Shown: piece after piece, positions 1 to 6,278 of the stretch | How the letters are laid out: the number at the start of each line of letters is the position of its first letter | How positions within the stretch are numbered: position 1 is the first letter of the stretch | From: Christensenella sp964438705 | Lineage (GTDB): Bacteria; Bacillota; Clostridia; Christensenellales; Christensenellaceae | DNA length: 20,196 nt | Direction: 5' to 3' | NCBI GenBank assembly: GCA_964438705.1 | Contig: CAYTKQ010000031.1 | Location: 1 to 20,196, forward strand | Program-made: the position numbers and the translations under genes | The notes under the pieces: model-generated | What the model saw: only the letters and a program-made list of their open reading frames with translations | Databases searched by the model: none | What the model was told of the DNA's origin: nothing

Positions 1-83
1 CGATCGAGGAAGGCCTGCGCTTCGCAATCCGCGAGGGCGGCAGAACGGTTGGCTCGGGCGTTGTATCCGGGGTCATCGAATAA
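1..83 (+). CDS. tuf: Elongation factor Tu, C-terminal end (partial)
   Basis: The reading frame that enters at base 3 ends with FAIREGGRTVGSGVVSGVIE and a TAA stop at 81-83. This is the highly conserved C-terminal strand of domain 3 of EF-Tu (usual form FAIREGGRTVGAGVV). EF-Tu is the cytoplasmic GTPase that brings aminoacyl-tRNA to the ribosome. Only about 26 residues are present and the rest lies left of the window. It is followed directly by a strong rho-independent terminator, so it is the last gene of its operon. Confidence 0.93.
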   Translation, partial: IEEGLRFAIREGGRTVGSGVVSGVIE

Positions 84-104
84 GACAAACTGTTTATTGA
101 GAAC

Positions 105-139
105 AAAAGGGGGACGGTGAAAACCCGTTCCCCTTTTTT
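105..139 (+). terminator. Rho-independent terminator of tuf
   Basis: A 13-bp stem (AAAAGGGGGACGG at 105-117 pairing with 125-137, one G-T wobble) encloses a 7-base loop and runs into a tract of six Ts (134-139). It lies 21 bases after the tuf stop codon. Confidence 0.92.
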
Positions 140-211
140 GCGGGAAAATAATCCCGACGCAGATTGGGTTTATTATAAATTTATTATGCACAAAGAATAG
201 GGGTAACAACA

Positions 212-655
212 ATGAAGAAAATTGGAATGATCGTATTGACAGTCGCGCTGTGCGCGGCAATGCTCGTATCCTGCGCAGCTCCGGCGGCAGCGCCGTCGGA
301 AACGCCGTCTGCGTCGGCAAGCGCAGAAACGCCGGCCGACGCACAGACTTCCTCTGGCGCGACAGACTATATGGCATGGACGAAGACGGAGTGGGACGCG
401 GCGTCTGATGCTGACAAGGAAGCGGCTTCAATCGCGGTACTGGCGAAAAGCGGAGAGGCGCTGCTGGGCGCTGATGTGTCAGCTGAGATAGAAAAAGCGA
501 AGACCGATGAAAAGGTCAAAGCGGAGATGGATCAGGCCGCAGCACAGGTGAGGAAGAGCATCGACTCGTTTTTTGAACAGATGCCGACAGCGAACATCGG
601 GCAGTTGGTGGATGCGATGGAGGAATTGATAAAGCAGTCGGATAGTCAGAACTAA
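212..655 (+). CDS. Small alanine-rich lipoprotein of unknown function
   Basis: This 147-residue protein starts MKKIGMIVLTVALCAAML and has a lipobox, LVSC, with the lipidated cysteine at residue 21. It is therefore probably cut by signal peptidase II and anchored to the outer face of the cell membrane. Residues 22-50 are a low-complexity Ala/Pro/Ser/Thr linker of the kind that follows many lipoprotein anchors. The remainder (about 52-147) is charged and probably helical, rich in Ala, Glu, Lys and Asp, with no Cys and no catalytic motif I recognise. The ATG at 212 follows a weak GGGG-type ribosome site; an AT-rich stretch at 165-195 could hold the promoter. It stands alone between two terminators, so it is probably a single-gene transcript. 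I do not recognise the family. Confidence 0.8.
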   Translation: MKKIGMIVLTVALCAAMLVSCAAPAAAPSETPSASASAETPADAQTSSGATDYMAWTKTEWDAASDADKEAASIAVLAKSGEALLGADVSAEIEKAKTDEKVKAEMDQAAAQVRKSIDSFFEQMPTANIGQLVDAMEELIKQSDSQN

Positions 656-672
656 CAGTCACATGGTCATAT

Positions 673-707
673 AAAAACGCAGGCGAATTTGATTCTCCTG
701 CGTTTTT
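673..707. terminator. Bidirectional terminator between convergent genes
   Basis: An 11-bp arm at 673-683 pairs perfectly with 697-707, and an inner GAAT/ATTC pairing (685-688 with 692-695) extends the hairpin. Six Ts follow on the plus strand and five As precede it, which are Ts on the minus strand. It can therefore end both the lipoprotein transcript and the minus-strand symporter transcript, whose stop codon is at 719-721. Confidence 0.88.
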
Positions 708-718
708 TCGTTTCGGCT

Positions 719-2098
719 TTACGAAAAATAGACGATATACCCCTGCACAAAAATATAGAGGATCACAAAGGGCAGCACATATTTGCACACCCACCGCAGC
801 TTAGAGGGAAACATCAGCCCCTGCCCGGTGTTTGCCTCCGTGAGGAAGCTGTCCCAGCCCCAGCCATACTTGGTGGTGCAGAACAAAAGATAGACAAGCG
901 AACCAAGGGGCAGCAGGTTGTTGCTCACAATAAAATCCTCGAGGTCAAGCACGTTGCTTCCCGCGCCAAACGGCTGAAAACCGGATAACAGATTGAAGCC
1001 GAGCACGCAGGGCAGCGCAAGGCCGATCATCAGAAACGTGTTGATGAGTGCAGATTTTTTGCGCGACCAGCCGAAGGAATCCACACCGAATGAAAGGATG
1101 TTTTCAAACACCGCGATCACCGTGGAAAACGCGGCAAACGTCATAAAGATGTAGAAAAATACGCCCCAAATCTGTCCGCCGGGCATGGCATTGAAGATGT
1201 TGGGCAGGGTCACGAAAATCAGCCCCGGCCCCTCGCCCGGATTCACGCCAAACGCAAAGCACGCGGGAAAGATGATGAGGCCGGAGAGCAGCGCAACACC
1301 CGTATCCAGCGCCGTGATGGAAAGCGATTCCCCCATCAGCCGCCGATCCTTGCTGATATAGCTTCCAAAGATCGCCATGCTGCCGATGCCAATACTCAGC
1401 GTGAAAAACGCCTGCCCCATCGCGGCAAAGATCACCTCGCCAAAGCCATTGATGCCGTTTTCCCACAGCACGGAAAAATCCGGCTTCAGGAAAAATTCAA
1501 CTCCGGCGAGAGCGCCGGGCAGTGTCACCGAACGGATCACCAAAATCACCATCACGGCGAGCAGGCTTGTCATCATAAACTTCGAAACCTTTTCAAGCCC
1601 CTTGCGCACGCCGATGGAGCACACGATGAAGCCAAGCACGGTGATGAGCACCATCCAGCCGATCTGCGGCAGGGGTTCCGCCTGTACGGACGCAAATTCG
1701 GCGGCGACGCCCGCCGTCGAAAGCCCATTGAAATCCCCCGCGATGGTCTTGAACAAATAGGCAATCATCCAGCCCGCGATGGTGGTATAAAACATCATCA
1801 GCAGATAGTTGCCCGCAACGGCGATGTAGCCGTGAAAATGCCATTTGCTGCCCTTGGGCTCAAGCGCCTGAAAGGAGCGCGCCACGCTTTTGCGGCTTGC
1901 GCGTCCCACGGAAAACTCCATAACCATGATGGGCAGACCGAGGATCAGCAAAAAGATCAGATAAAGAATGATAAATGCGGCGCCGCCATATTTCCCCGCG
2001 ACATAGGGAAAACGCCATACGTTGCCAAGGCCGATGGCGCAGCCCGCGGAAATCAGGATAAAGCCGATCCGCGAGCCAAGTGTTTCACGTTGTTCCAA
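719..2098 (-). CDS. Sodium-dependent amino-acid symporter (NSS/SNF family)
   Basis: This 459-residue integral membrane protein belongs to the neurotransmitter:sodium symporter family (bacterial relatives LeuT, MhsT, TnaT), which take up amino acids with Na+. The first membrane helix carries the family signature, with GNVWRFPY at residues 25-32. GQAFFTLSIGIGSM in the middle of the protein matches the unwound TM6 of the family. Eleven or so hydrophobic segments and the length fit bacterial members; the substrate cannot be read from sequence. The start codon is TTG (complement of 2096-2098), chosen because a strong GGAGG lies nine bases upstream and the signature helix starts at once. It lies 45 bp downstream of the ZIP transporter gene with no terminator between them, so the two may be co-transcribed. 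Confidence 0.93.
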   Translation of the reverse strand: MEQRETLGSRIGFILISAGCAIGLGNVWRFPYVAGKYGGAAFIILYLIFLLILGLPIMVMEFSVGRASRKSVARSFQALEPKGSKWHFHGYIAVAGNYLLMMFYTTIAGWMIAYLFKTIAGDFNGLSTAGVAAEFASVQAEPLPQIGWMVLITVLGFIVCSIGVRKGLEKVSKFMMTSLLAVMVILVIRSVTLPGALAGVEFFLKPDFSVLWENGINGFGEVIFAAMGQAFFTLSIGIGSMAIFGSYISKDRRLMGESLSITALDTGVALLSGLIIFPACFAFGVNPGEGPGLIFVTLPNIFNAMPGGQIWGVFFYIFMTFAAFSTVIAVFENILSFGVDSFGWSRKKSALINTFLMIGLALPCVLGFNLLSGFQPFGAGSNVLDLEDFIVSNNLLPLGSLVYLLFCTTKYGWGWDSFLTEANTGQGLMFPSKLRWVCKYVLPFVILYIFVQGYIVYFS

Positions 2099-2143
2099 AT
2101 AGAAGTCCTCCAGAAGATATTACAGTTTATTATATCGCAAAAA

Positions 2144-2935
2144 TCAGCCGAGCGCTACGTCCAGAATCATCATGAGCATAAATCCGGCCATCACGCCCGC
2201 CGTGCCGGAATGGGAATGCTCGCCAAGGTGTGCCTCGGGGATCAGTTCCTCCACCACCACATAGATCATCGCGCCTGCCGCAAAAGCCAGCAGCCAAGGC
2301 ATCACACTGCCGATCACGCCGACGAGCAGCGCCGCCGTCACTGCGGCAATGGGCTCCACCGCGCCGGACATCGTGCCCCACAAAAACGCCTTGCCGCGCG
2401 AAAGCCCCTCCTGCCTGAGCGGCAGAGAGATCGCCGCGCCCTCGGGGATGTTTTGCAGCGCCATACCCACCGCAAGTGCGATCGCAGAGGCAAGGGACAC
2501 GGTGCTGCTCCCACCCTGTGCGGCGACTGCGAACGCAAGCCCCACCGCAAGCCCCTCCGGAATGTTGTGCAGCGTCACCGCGAACACAAGCATGGTGCGC
2601 TTGCCAAGATGGGAATGCAGCCCCTCCGGCTTATCGCTGCCGATGTGCTGATGCGGCAAAAGATGATCGAGCGCGAACAAAAACAGCCCGCCGAGCACAA
2701 ACCCGCCCGCCGCGGGGATCCAGCCGATCATGCCCTGCTCCTCCGCCATGTTGATGGCGGGAATGAGAAGCGACCACACCGCTGCGGCGATCATGATGCC
2801 CGCCGCAAAGCCCAGCATCACCCGCTGAATCTTGGGATTGATCTCGCCTTTGAAAAAAAATACGGACGCGGCGCCGGATGTGGTCGCCGCGAACATCAGG
2901 CCGGAGCCTGCAAGAGCCAGTAAATACGGATTCAT
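2144..2935 (-). CDS. ZIP-family divalent metal transporter
   Basis: This 263-residue membrane protein is of the ZIP family (ZupT/GufA-like), which import Zn2+ and sometimes Fe2+ or Mn2+, or in some members export. The two signature metal-site helices are clear: HNIPEG at residues 123-128 and QNIPEG at 161-166. A histidine-rich loop (HLLPHQHIG, about residues 91-99, and HSH near 107) and a second His cluster near the C-terminus (HLGEHSH) are typical metal-binding loops. The frame is open for seven codons further upstream, to a TTG. The ATG at 2935 is preferred because a run of six Gs lies seven bases before it. A 16-bp palindrome just upstream suggests metal-responsive control. The regulator gene 3022-3357 lies upstream on the same strand. 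Confidence 0.93.
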   Translation of the reverse strand: MNPYLLALAGSGLMFAATTSGAASVFFFKGEINPKIQRVMLGFAAGIMIAAAVWSLLIPAINMAEEQGMIGWIPAAGGFVLGGLFLFALDHLLPHQHIGSDKPEGLHSHLGKRTMLVFAVTLHNIPEGLAVGLAFAVAAQGGSSTVSLASAIALAVGMALQNIPEGAAISLPLRQEGLSRGKAFLWGTMSGAVEPIAAVTAALLVGVIGSVMPWLLAFAAGAMIYVVVEELIPEAHLGEHSHSGTAGVMAGFMLMMILDVALG

Positions 2936-2954
2936 AACAATACCCCCCAAACAC

Positions 2955-2970
2955 AATGATACGCATCATT
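2955..2970. promoter_or_regulatory. Perfect palindrome, possible metal-regulator operator of the ZIP gene
   Basis: AATGATACGCATCATT is a perfect 6-4-6 inverted repeat 20-35 bases before the ZIP start codon. On the minus strand a weak sigma-A-like promoter (TTGTTT at 2999-2994; TTATTA or TATTAA at about 2975-2969) would start transcription inside it. The half-sites AATGAT/ATCATT resemble those in Fur-family boxes, but the 4-base spacer is not the Fur or Zur standard, so the regulator is uncertain. Confidence 0.55.
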
Positions 2971-3021
2971 AATAAGCTGTGGGAGAATCGGTAAAACAAG
3001 TTTTGAAAGGAATGGCAGCGA

Positions 3022-3357
3022 TTATTTTTCCTCGCGCAGACCAAGCAGGACACGAATGGCGGCCTTTGTTTTCTTGTCCGCTTTTTTGTACGCGTCCACA
3101 AGGTCTTTGTGGGGAAGCAGGGCAAGCGCATCCGCGTTCAAGCGCGACGTGCTCTCGTCCGTTCCCAAAAGAAGATAGTTGCAGGATACGCCCAGATAAT
3201 CGGCAAGCTTGATGATGATGTTGCCGCCGATGTTGGAGGTCGGTTTGCTTTTCCAAGCGCTAAAATTGCTTTTGGTGATACCTGTTTCTTTGGAAGCTTC
3301 GTAAGGAGTGATATGATATTTTTCAAGCAAAGCAAGGATTCTTTCAGATGCTTCCAT
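3022..3357 (-). CDS. Xre-family helix-turn-helix transcriptional regulator
   Basis: This 111-residue cytoplasmic DNA-binding protein has an N-terminal Cro/CI-type HTH domain. Residues about 5-30 hold helices 1-2 (RILALLEKYHITPYEASKET), followed by the recognition region GITKSNFSAWKSKPTSNIGG and the closing LADYLGVSCNYLLLG, all typical of Xre/SinR-like repressors. The C-terminal part (about 70-111) is a short, Lys-rich helical tail with no known sensor domain. The open frame extends 38 codons further upstream, but the ATG at 3357 has GGAG at the right distance and starts exactly at the domain. The upstream region contains two promoter-like sequences and three copies of AAGTAAGC, suggesting autoregulation. 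Its targets are unknown; the neighbouring ZIP and symporter genes are candidates by position only. Confidence 0.88.
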   Translation of the reverse strand: MEASERILALLEKYHITPYEASKETGITKSNFSAWKSKPTSNIGGNIIIKLADYLGVSCNYLLLGTDESTSRLNADALALLPHKDLVDAYKKADKKTKAAIRVLLGLREEK

Positions 3358-3418
3358 AAAATAAACTCCAAACGGACAAAATAATGGAACAAACGTATTG
3401 ACTAAATCAAAAATTTGT

Positions 3419-3448
3419 ACTATACTTAATGAAAAGTAAGCCATCCAA
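3419..3448 (-). promoter_or_regulatory. Proximal promoter candidate for the Xre gene
   Basis: On the minus strand TTGGAT (3448-3443) and TATAGT (3424-3419) are separated by 18 bases. The spacer contains a GCTTACTT element (complement of 3434-3441) that also occurs twice further upstream. The -35 is only a moderate match. Confidence 0.4.
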
Positions 3449-3478
3449 CCCCCATTCAAGGGAAATGGCAAACTTCAC

Positions 3479-3522
3479 ACAAGTAAGCGAAATAAGCCAC
3501 CCATGCCTCTTCGCTTACTTGT
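3479..3522. repeat. 13-bp perfect inverted repeat at the Xre promoter
   Basis: ACAAGTAAGCGAA at 3479-3491 is matched exactly by its reverse complement at 3510-3522, with an 18-base loop. It begins about two bases after the predicted start of the promoter at 3531-3559, so it is either an operator pair (centres 31 bp apart, about three helix turns) or a hairpin at the very 5' end of the regulator mRNA. No T-tract follows on either strand, so it does not look like a terminator. Confidence 0.75.
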
Positions 3523-3530
3523 TCTATTCC

Positions 3531-3559
3531 ATTTTATCACGGCGTCCCCGGTTTGACAA
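3531..3559 (-). promoter_or_regulatory. Distal sigma-A-type promoter for the Xre gene
   Basis: On the minus strand TTGTCA (3559-3554) and TAAAAT (3536-3531) are separated by exactly 17 bases, each matching five of six consensus positions. Transcription would start near 3524 and give a leader of about 165 bases, containing the inverted repeat, before the Xre ATG. Confidence 0.6.
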
Positions 3560-3591
3560 GGACGCTCTGTCCATGCGCTGAAAAGCGTCGG

Positions 3592-4383
3592 CTATTCCTC
3601 CTCCATATCGCGATAGACGTTCAAATACTCCATGCAGTATTCGTCCTTGCCGAGCAGCATGTTTGCCGCCGCAAGGCGCAGCTTCATGGCGGGGTTTGCA
3701 ATGTCCATGATCGCCGCGTCCACGCCCTTTGCCATTGCGCATGCAAGGAAGGTCTGGTTGATGATGCCGCGCTTTGGAAGCCCGAAGGACACGTTGGAAA
3801 GCCCGACGAGCAGATGCACTTCTGGAAATTCCTCGCGCAGCGCCGCAGCCGCTTCAAGGGCTGCGCGCGGCGCGTCCCAACCCGTCGCGGCAGCCTCTAC
3901 CACAATATCGATGTAAATATCGCTGTCCGCCGAGCCGTTCGCGCGCAGAATGGAAATCAGCTTTTGCGCGTTCAAAACCCGCCGCTCCGCTGTTTTTGGA
4001 ATGCCGTCGCCGTCGATGGGCATGCCCACGATGCCCGTTTTATATTGCTTCACAACGGGCAGCACGCCCGTCAGCCTGTCATCCTCCAGCGTGACGGAAT
4101 TGATGATCGCGCCCGGAAGCGGCATATATTCAAACAATGCCCTCAACACTGCCGGATCAGTGGAATCCGCCATCAGCTTGCATGACGGCGCGGCCTCAAG
4201 TGCCAGCTTCGCCGCCCACACGAGCATCTCCAGCTCGTTGTCGCACATGCCGGTGTTCACGTCAAGGTAGTCCGCGTCTGCCTGTTTGATGGCGAGGTCG
4301 CGCACAAACGCCTCGTCCTTTTCCTGAAATCCTTTCAGCGTCGAGGGAATCGAGCTGTTTAATTTTTCTCCGATGATAATCAT
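3592..4383 (-). CDS. Methyltetrahydrofolate:corrinoid methyltransferase (AcsE/MetH pterin-domain type)
   Basis: This 263-residue protein is a TIM-barrel pterin-binding methyltransferase that moves the methyl group of 5-methyl-tetrahydrofolate to a cob(I)alamin protein. Family marks are GEKLNSS at residues 5-11, DYLDVNTG at 38-45, ADSTDP at about 72-77, the GMPIDGDGIPKT loop, and GLSNVSFGLP near residue 195, all shared by AcsE and the pterin domain of MetH. Its ATG overlaps the stop of the upstream homocysteine methyltransferase-MTHFR gene by four bases (ATGA), so the two are translationally coupled. In this setting it probably supplies methyl groups for methionine synthesis rather than the acetyl-CoA pathway, but the corrinoid carrier protein it needs is not in the window. 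A Wood-Ljungdahl role cannot be ruled out. Confidence 0.88.
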   Translation of the reverse strand: MIIIGEKLNSSIPSTLKGFQEKDEAFVRDLAIKQADADYLDVNTGMCDNELEMLVWAAKLALEAAPSCKLMADSTDPAVLRALFEYMPLPGAIINSVTLEDDRLTGVLPVVKQYKTGIVGMPIDGDGIPKTAERRVLNAQKLISILRANGSADSDIYIDIVVEAAATGWDAPRAALEAAAALREEFPEVHLLVGLSNVSFGLPKRGIINQTFLACAMAKGVDAAIMDIANPAMKLRLAAANMLLGKDEYCMEYLNVYRDMEEE

Positions 4384-6119
4384 TTTTTAAACTCCTTTAC
4401 AATGCGGCAGGTGACGTCCGCACGCTTTAAGGGCGTGATGACATAGTATCCGTCCGCAATATCTTCCACAAGCTTTGCCGCGTTGAGCGCCGTTGAGACC
4501 GCGATGTCCGCCGCCTGCTCCTTGCTTGCGCCGTGAAACTGCTCGCAAATCTCCTGTGGGATTTCGATGCCCGCAAGCTCGTTGTTGATGAAGCACGCGT
4601 TTTTATAGCTGATCACGGGCATCACGCCCGCCCACAGATCGGAGGAAAGCGCCTGCTTTGCCGTCCGCAGGTTTTGTGCCGCGCGCGCGTCATAGATGGG
4701 CTGGGTCAAAAAACACGTCATGCCTGCGTCCTCCTTCTTGCGCGCCTTTGAAAGCTCCGCGCCGAAGTTTGCCGCGTTCACGTTGAGCGCACCCATGATG
4801 CGGAAGGGCCGATCCGCAAACACCGTGCGGTTCAAGTCGTCAATGAAATCCGCGTACAGCACGGAATTGAACTGGAATACGCTCTTGATCTCCCCCCGAC
4901 GGTTGTTGGGGATGGGGTCGCCCGTCACCACGAGCACGTTGCGCACCCCCTGCATGCAAAGCCCCAAAAGCAGCGCCTTTGAGGCGTTCAAATTCCGATC
5001 CCTGCATGTGAGGTGGGGCAGCGCCTCCACGCCATACTGGTTTTTGAGCATGGCGGCGAGCATGCTGCTGTCCGCGCGCGCCCGCCCGATGGGGCAGTCT
5101 GCAATGGTGATGTAGTCCGCGCCCGCCGCCTTCAAATCCTGCGCCGCGCGCACAAAAAAGCTGTCGTCCGCATCCAGCGGGGAATCGAGCTCCACCGCGA
5201 CGGGTTTGCCCGTGGTCGCGGCCTTTTCGTTGTGCGATCGTTTGGCGCGGGCACGTATGATTGCTTTTTCGTGTGCCGTGCCGCTGTGCGCCCCGATAAG
5301 CGCTTCTTTTGCCGCACGAATGTGCGCGGGCGTGGTGCCGCAGCACCCGCCGAGTATGCGCGCCCCCGCGTCGCGTATCTTGCGCATTTGCTCCGCAAAA
5401 TAATGCGGCGAGCTTTTGAACACCGTGCGCCCGCACACCACCGTAGGGTAACCGGCGTTGGGCATGGCGGAAACGGTTTTGCCGTAAAATTCGGTGCGCT
5501 CGATCACGTCCGCCATGTGCAACGGGCCGCACGTACAATTGAAGCCGTACGCGTCGATTTCCGCAACATCCTTGAGCGCGTCGATGATGCTCTGCGCCGA
5601 AATGCCGCTTTGCGTGTAGCCATCCGGCGCGACAGAGCACTCGGCGATGACATATGCGTCCTTTTTTTTCTCTTTCACATAGCGCGCCGCGTCTTTGAGC
5701 ACGGGCGCCTCCGCAAATGTCTCGAACAGAAAACAATCGATCCCGTTTTCCATAAAGCGGTCGATGAGCGCCCGGCGTTCCTCGTCGCACCGATCCTGAT
5801 CGTCATAGAGGATCGGCCCCATGCTCGCGAAGATGAGCGTGTCGGGCTCTGCAGCCTCCTTCGCGCAGGCGCACCCCGCGTCAATCACGCGCAGCACAGT
5901 GTCCATATCCGCAAGGGAATAAGTGTTTGCGCCAAAGGTGTTGGTCTTTAAGGCCCGCGCGCCCGCGGCGATATATTCTCTGTGCGCCGCCGCCACCCGC
6001 TCCGGGTGCCGCAAATTGTTCAGCTCACACCGCGTGATGCCTCCCTCGTGCTTTTCCGCAAGATAGGTGCCCATCGCGCCGTCAAACAGCAAAAAATCCA
6101 TGTTTTGAAATAAATCCAT
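4380..6119 (-). CDS. yitJ: Bifunctional homocysteine S-methyltransferase / methylenetetrahydrofolate reductase
   Basis: This 579-residue fusion has two domains. Residues 1 to about 285 are a Zn-dependent homocysteine S-methyltransferase: FDGAMGTYL near residue 12, GFNC (Cys195) and GGCCG (Cys259, Cys260) supply the three zinc ligands. Residues about 305-579 are an MTHFR barrel that reduces 5,10-methylene-THF to 5-methyl-THF with FAD: VAVELD at 307-312, HLTCRDRN at 369-376 and LVVTGDP at about 396-402 are family motifs. The architecture and length match the YitJ type. The first domain could take methyl groups from a corrinoid protein charged by the downstream methyltransferase, forming a split methionine synthase. 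The ATG at 6119 has GAGGAG seven bases upstream. An extended -10 promoter lies just before it and leaves almost no leader, so a SAM or cobalamin riboswitch is unlikely. Confidence 0.92.
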   Translation of the reverse strand: MDLFQNMDFLLFDGAMGTYLAEKHEGGITRCELNNLRHPERVAAAHREYIAAGARALKTNTFGANTYSLADMDTVLRVIDAGCACAKEAAEPDTLIFASMGPILYDDQDRCDEERRALIDRFMENGIDCFLFETFAEAPVLKDAARYVKEKKKDAYVIAECSVAPDGYTQSGISAQSIIDALKDVAEIDAYGFNCTCGPLHMADVIERTEFYGKTVSAMPNAGYPTVVCGRTVFKSSPHYFAEQMRKIRDAGARILGGCCGTTPAHIRAAKEALIGAHSGTAHEKAIIRARAKRSHNEKAATTGKPVAVELDSPLDADDSFFVRAAQDLKAAGADYITIADCPIGRARADSSMLAAMLKNQYGVEALPHLTCRDRNLNASKALLLGLCMQGVRNVLVVTGDPIPNNRRGEIKSVFQFNSVLYADFIDDLNRTVFADRPFRIMGALNVNAANFGAELSKARKKEDAGMTCFLTQPIYDARAAQNLRTAKQALSSDLWAGVMPVISYKNACFINNELAGIEIPQEICEQFHGASKEQAADIAVSTALNAAKLVEDIADGYYVITPLKRADVTCRIVKEFKK

Positions 6120-6142
6120 TTGAAACTCCTCACTCGTAAGCC

Positions 6143-6148
6143 ATTATA
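6143..6148 (-). promoter_or_regulatory. Extended -10 promoter of the methionine/one-carbon operon
   Basis: On the minus strand TGGTATAAT gives a consensus TATAAT (6148-6143) with the TG extension; the -35 region is poor, as is common with extended -10 sites. Predicted transcription start is near 6136, only about 16 bases before the ATG at 6119. Confidence 0.65.
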
Positions 6149-6278
6149 CCACAATTTTTAAGCAACAATCTTAAGAAATTGGAATATCACAAAATCCATT
6201 CCTTTTTCACAGACTTTGCGTTAAAATAAAATTATCGTGAAAATCACATACACCTGTCTCTCATATAAGGAAAGAAAT

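Noticed and set aside
1832..2923. Long plus-strand open frame (363 codons) opposite the symporter and ZIP genes
   Set aside because: It runs antisense across two clear membrane-protein genes, is rich in Arg, His and Gln as expected from the reverse of hydrophobic codons in GC-rich DNA, and has no recognisable domain.
3358..3471. N-terminal extension of the Xre regulator
   Set aside because: The frame stays open upstream of 3357 but covers promoter-like AT-rich DNA and inverted-repeat sequence; the ATG at 3357 has a good ribosome site and begins at the HTH domain.
5013..5951. Plus-strand open frame (312 codons) opposite the homocysteine methyltransferase-MTHFR gene
   Set aside because: It is an antisense frame with Arg-rich composition and no motif; the minus-strand gene has conserved zinc and MTHFR motifs throughout.
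6120..6236. SAM (S-box) or cobalamin riboswitch before the methionine operon
   Set aside because: The extended -10 TGGTATAAT lies only about 24 bases before the start codon, leaving no room for an aptamer, and no S-box or B12-box sequence is seen.
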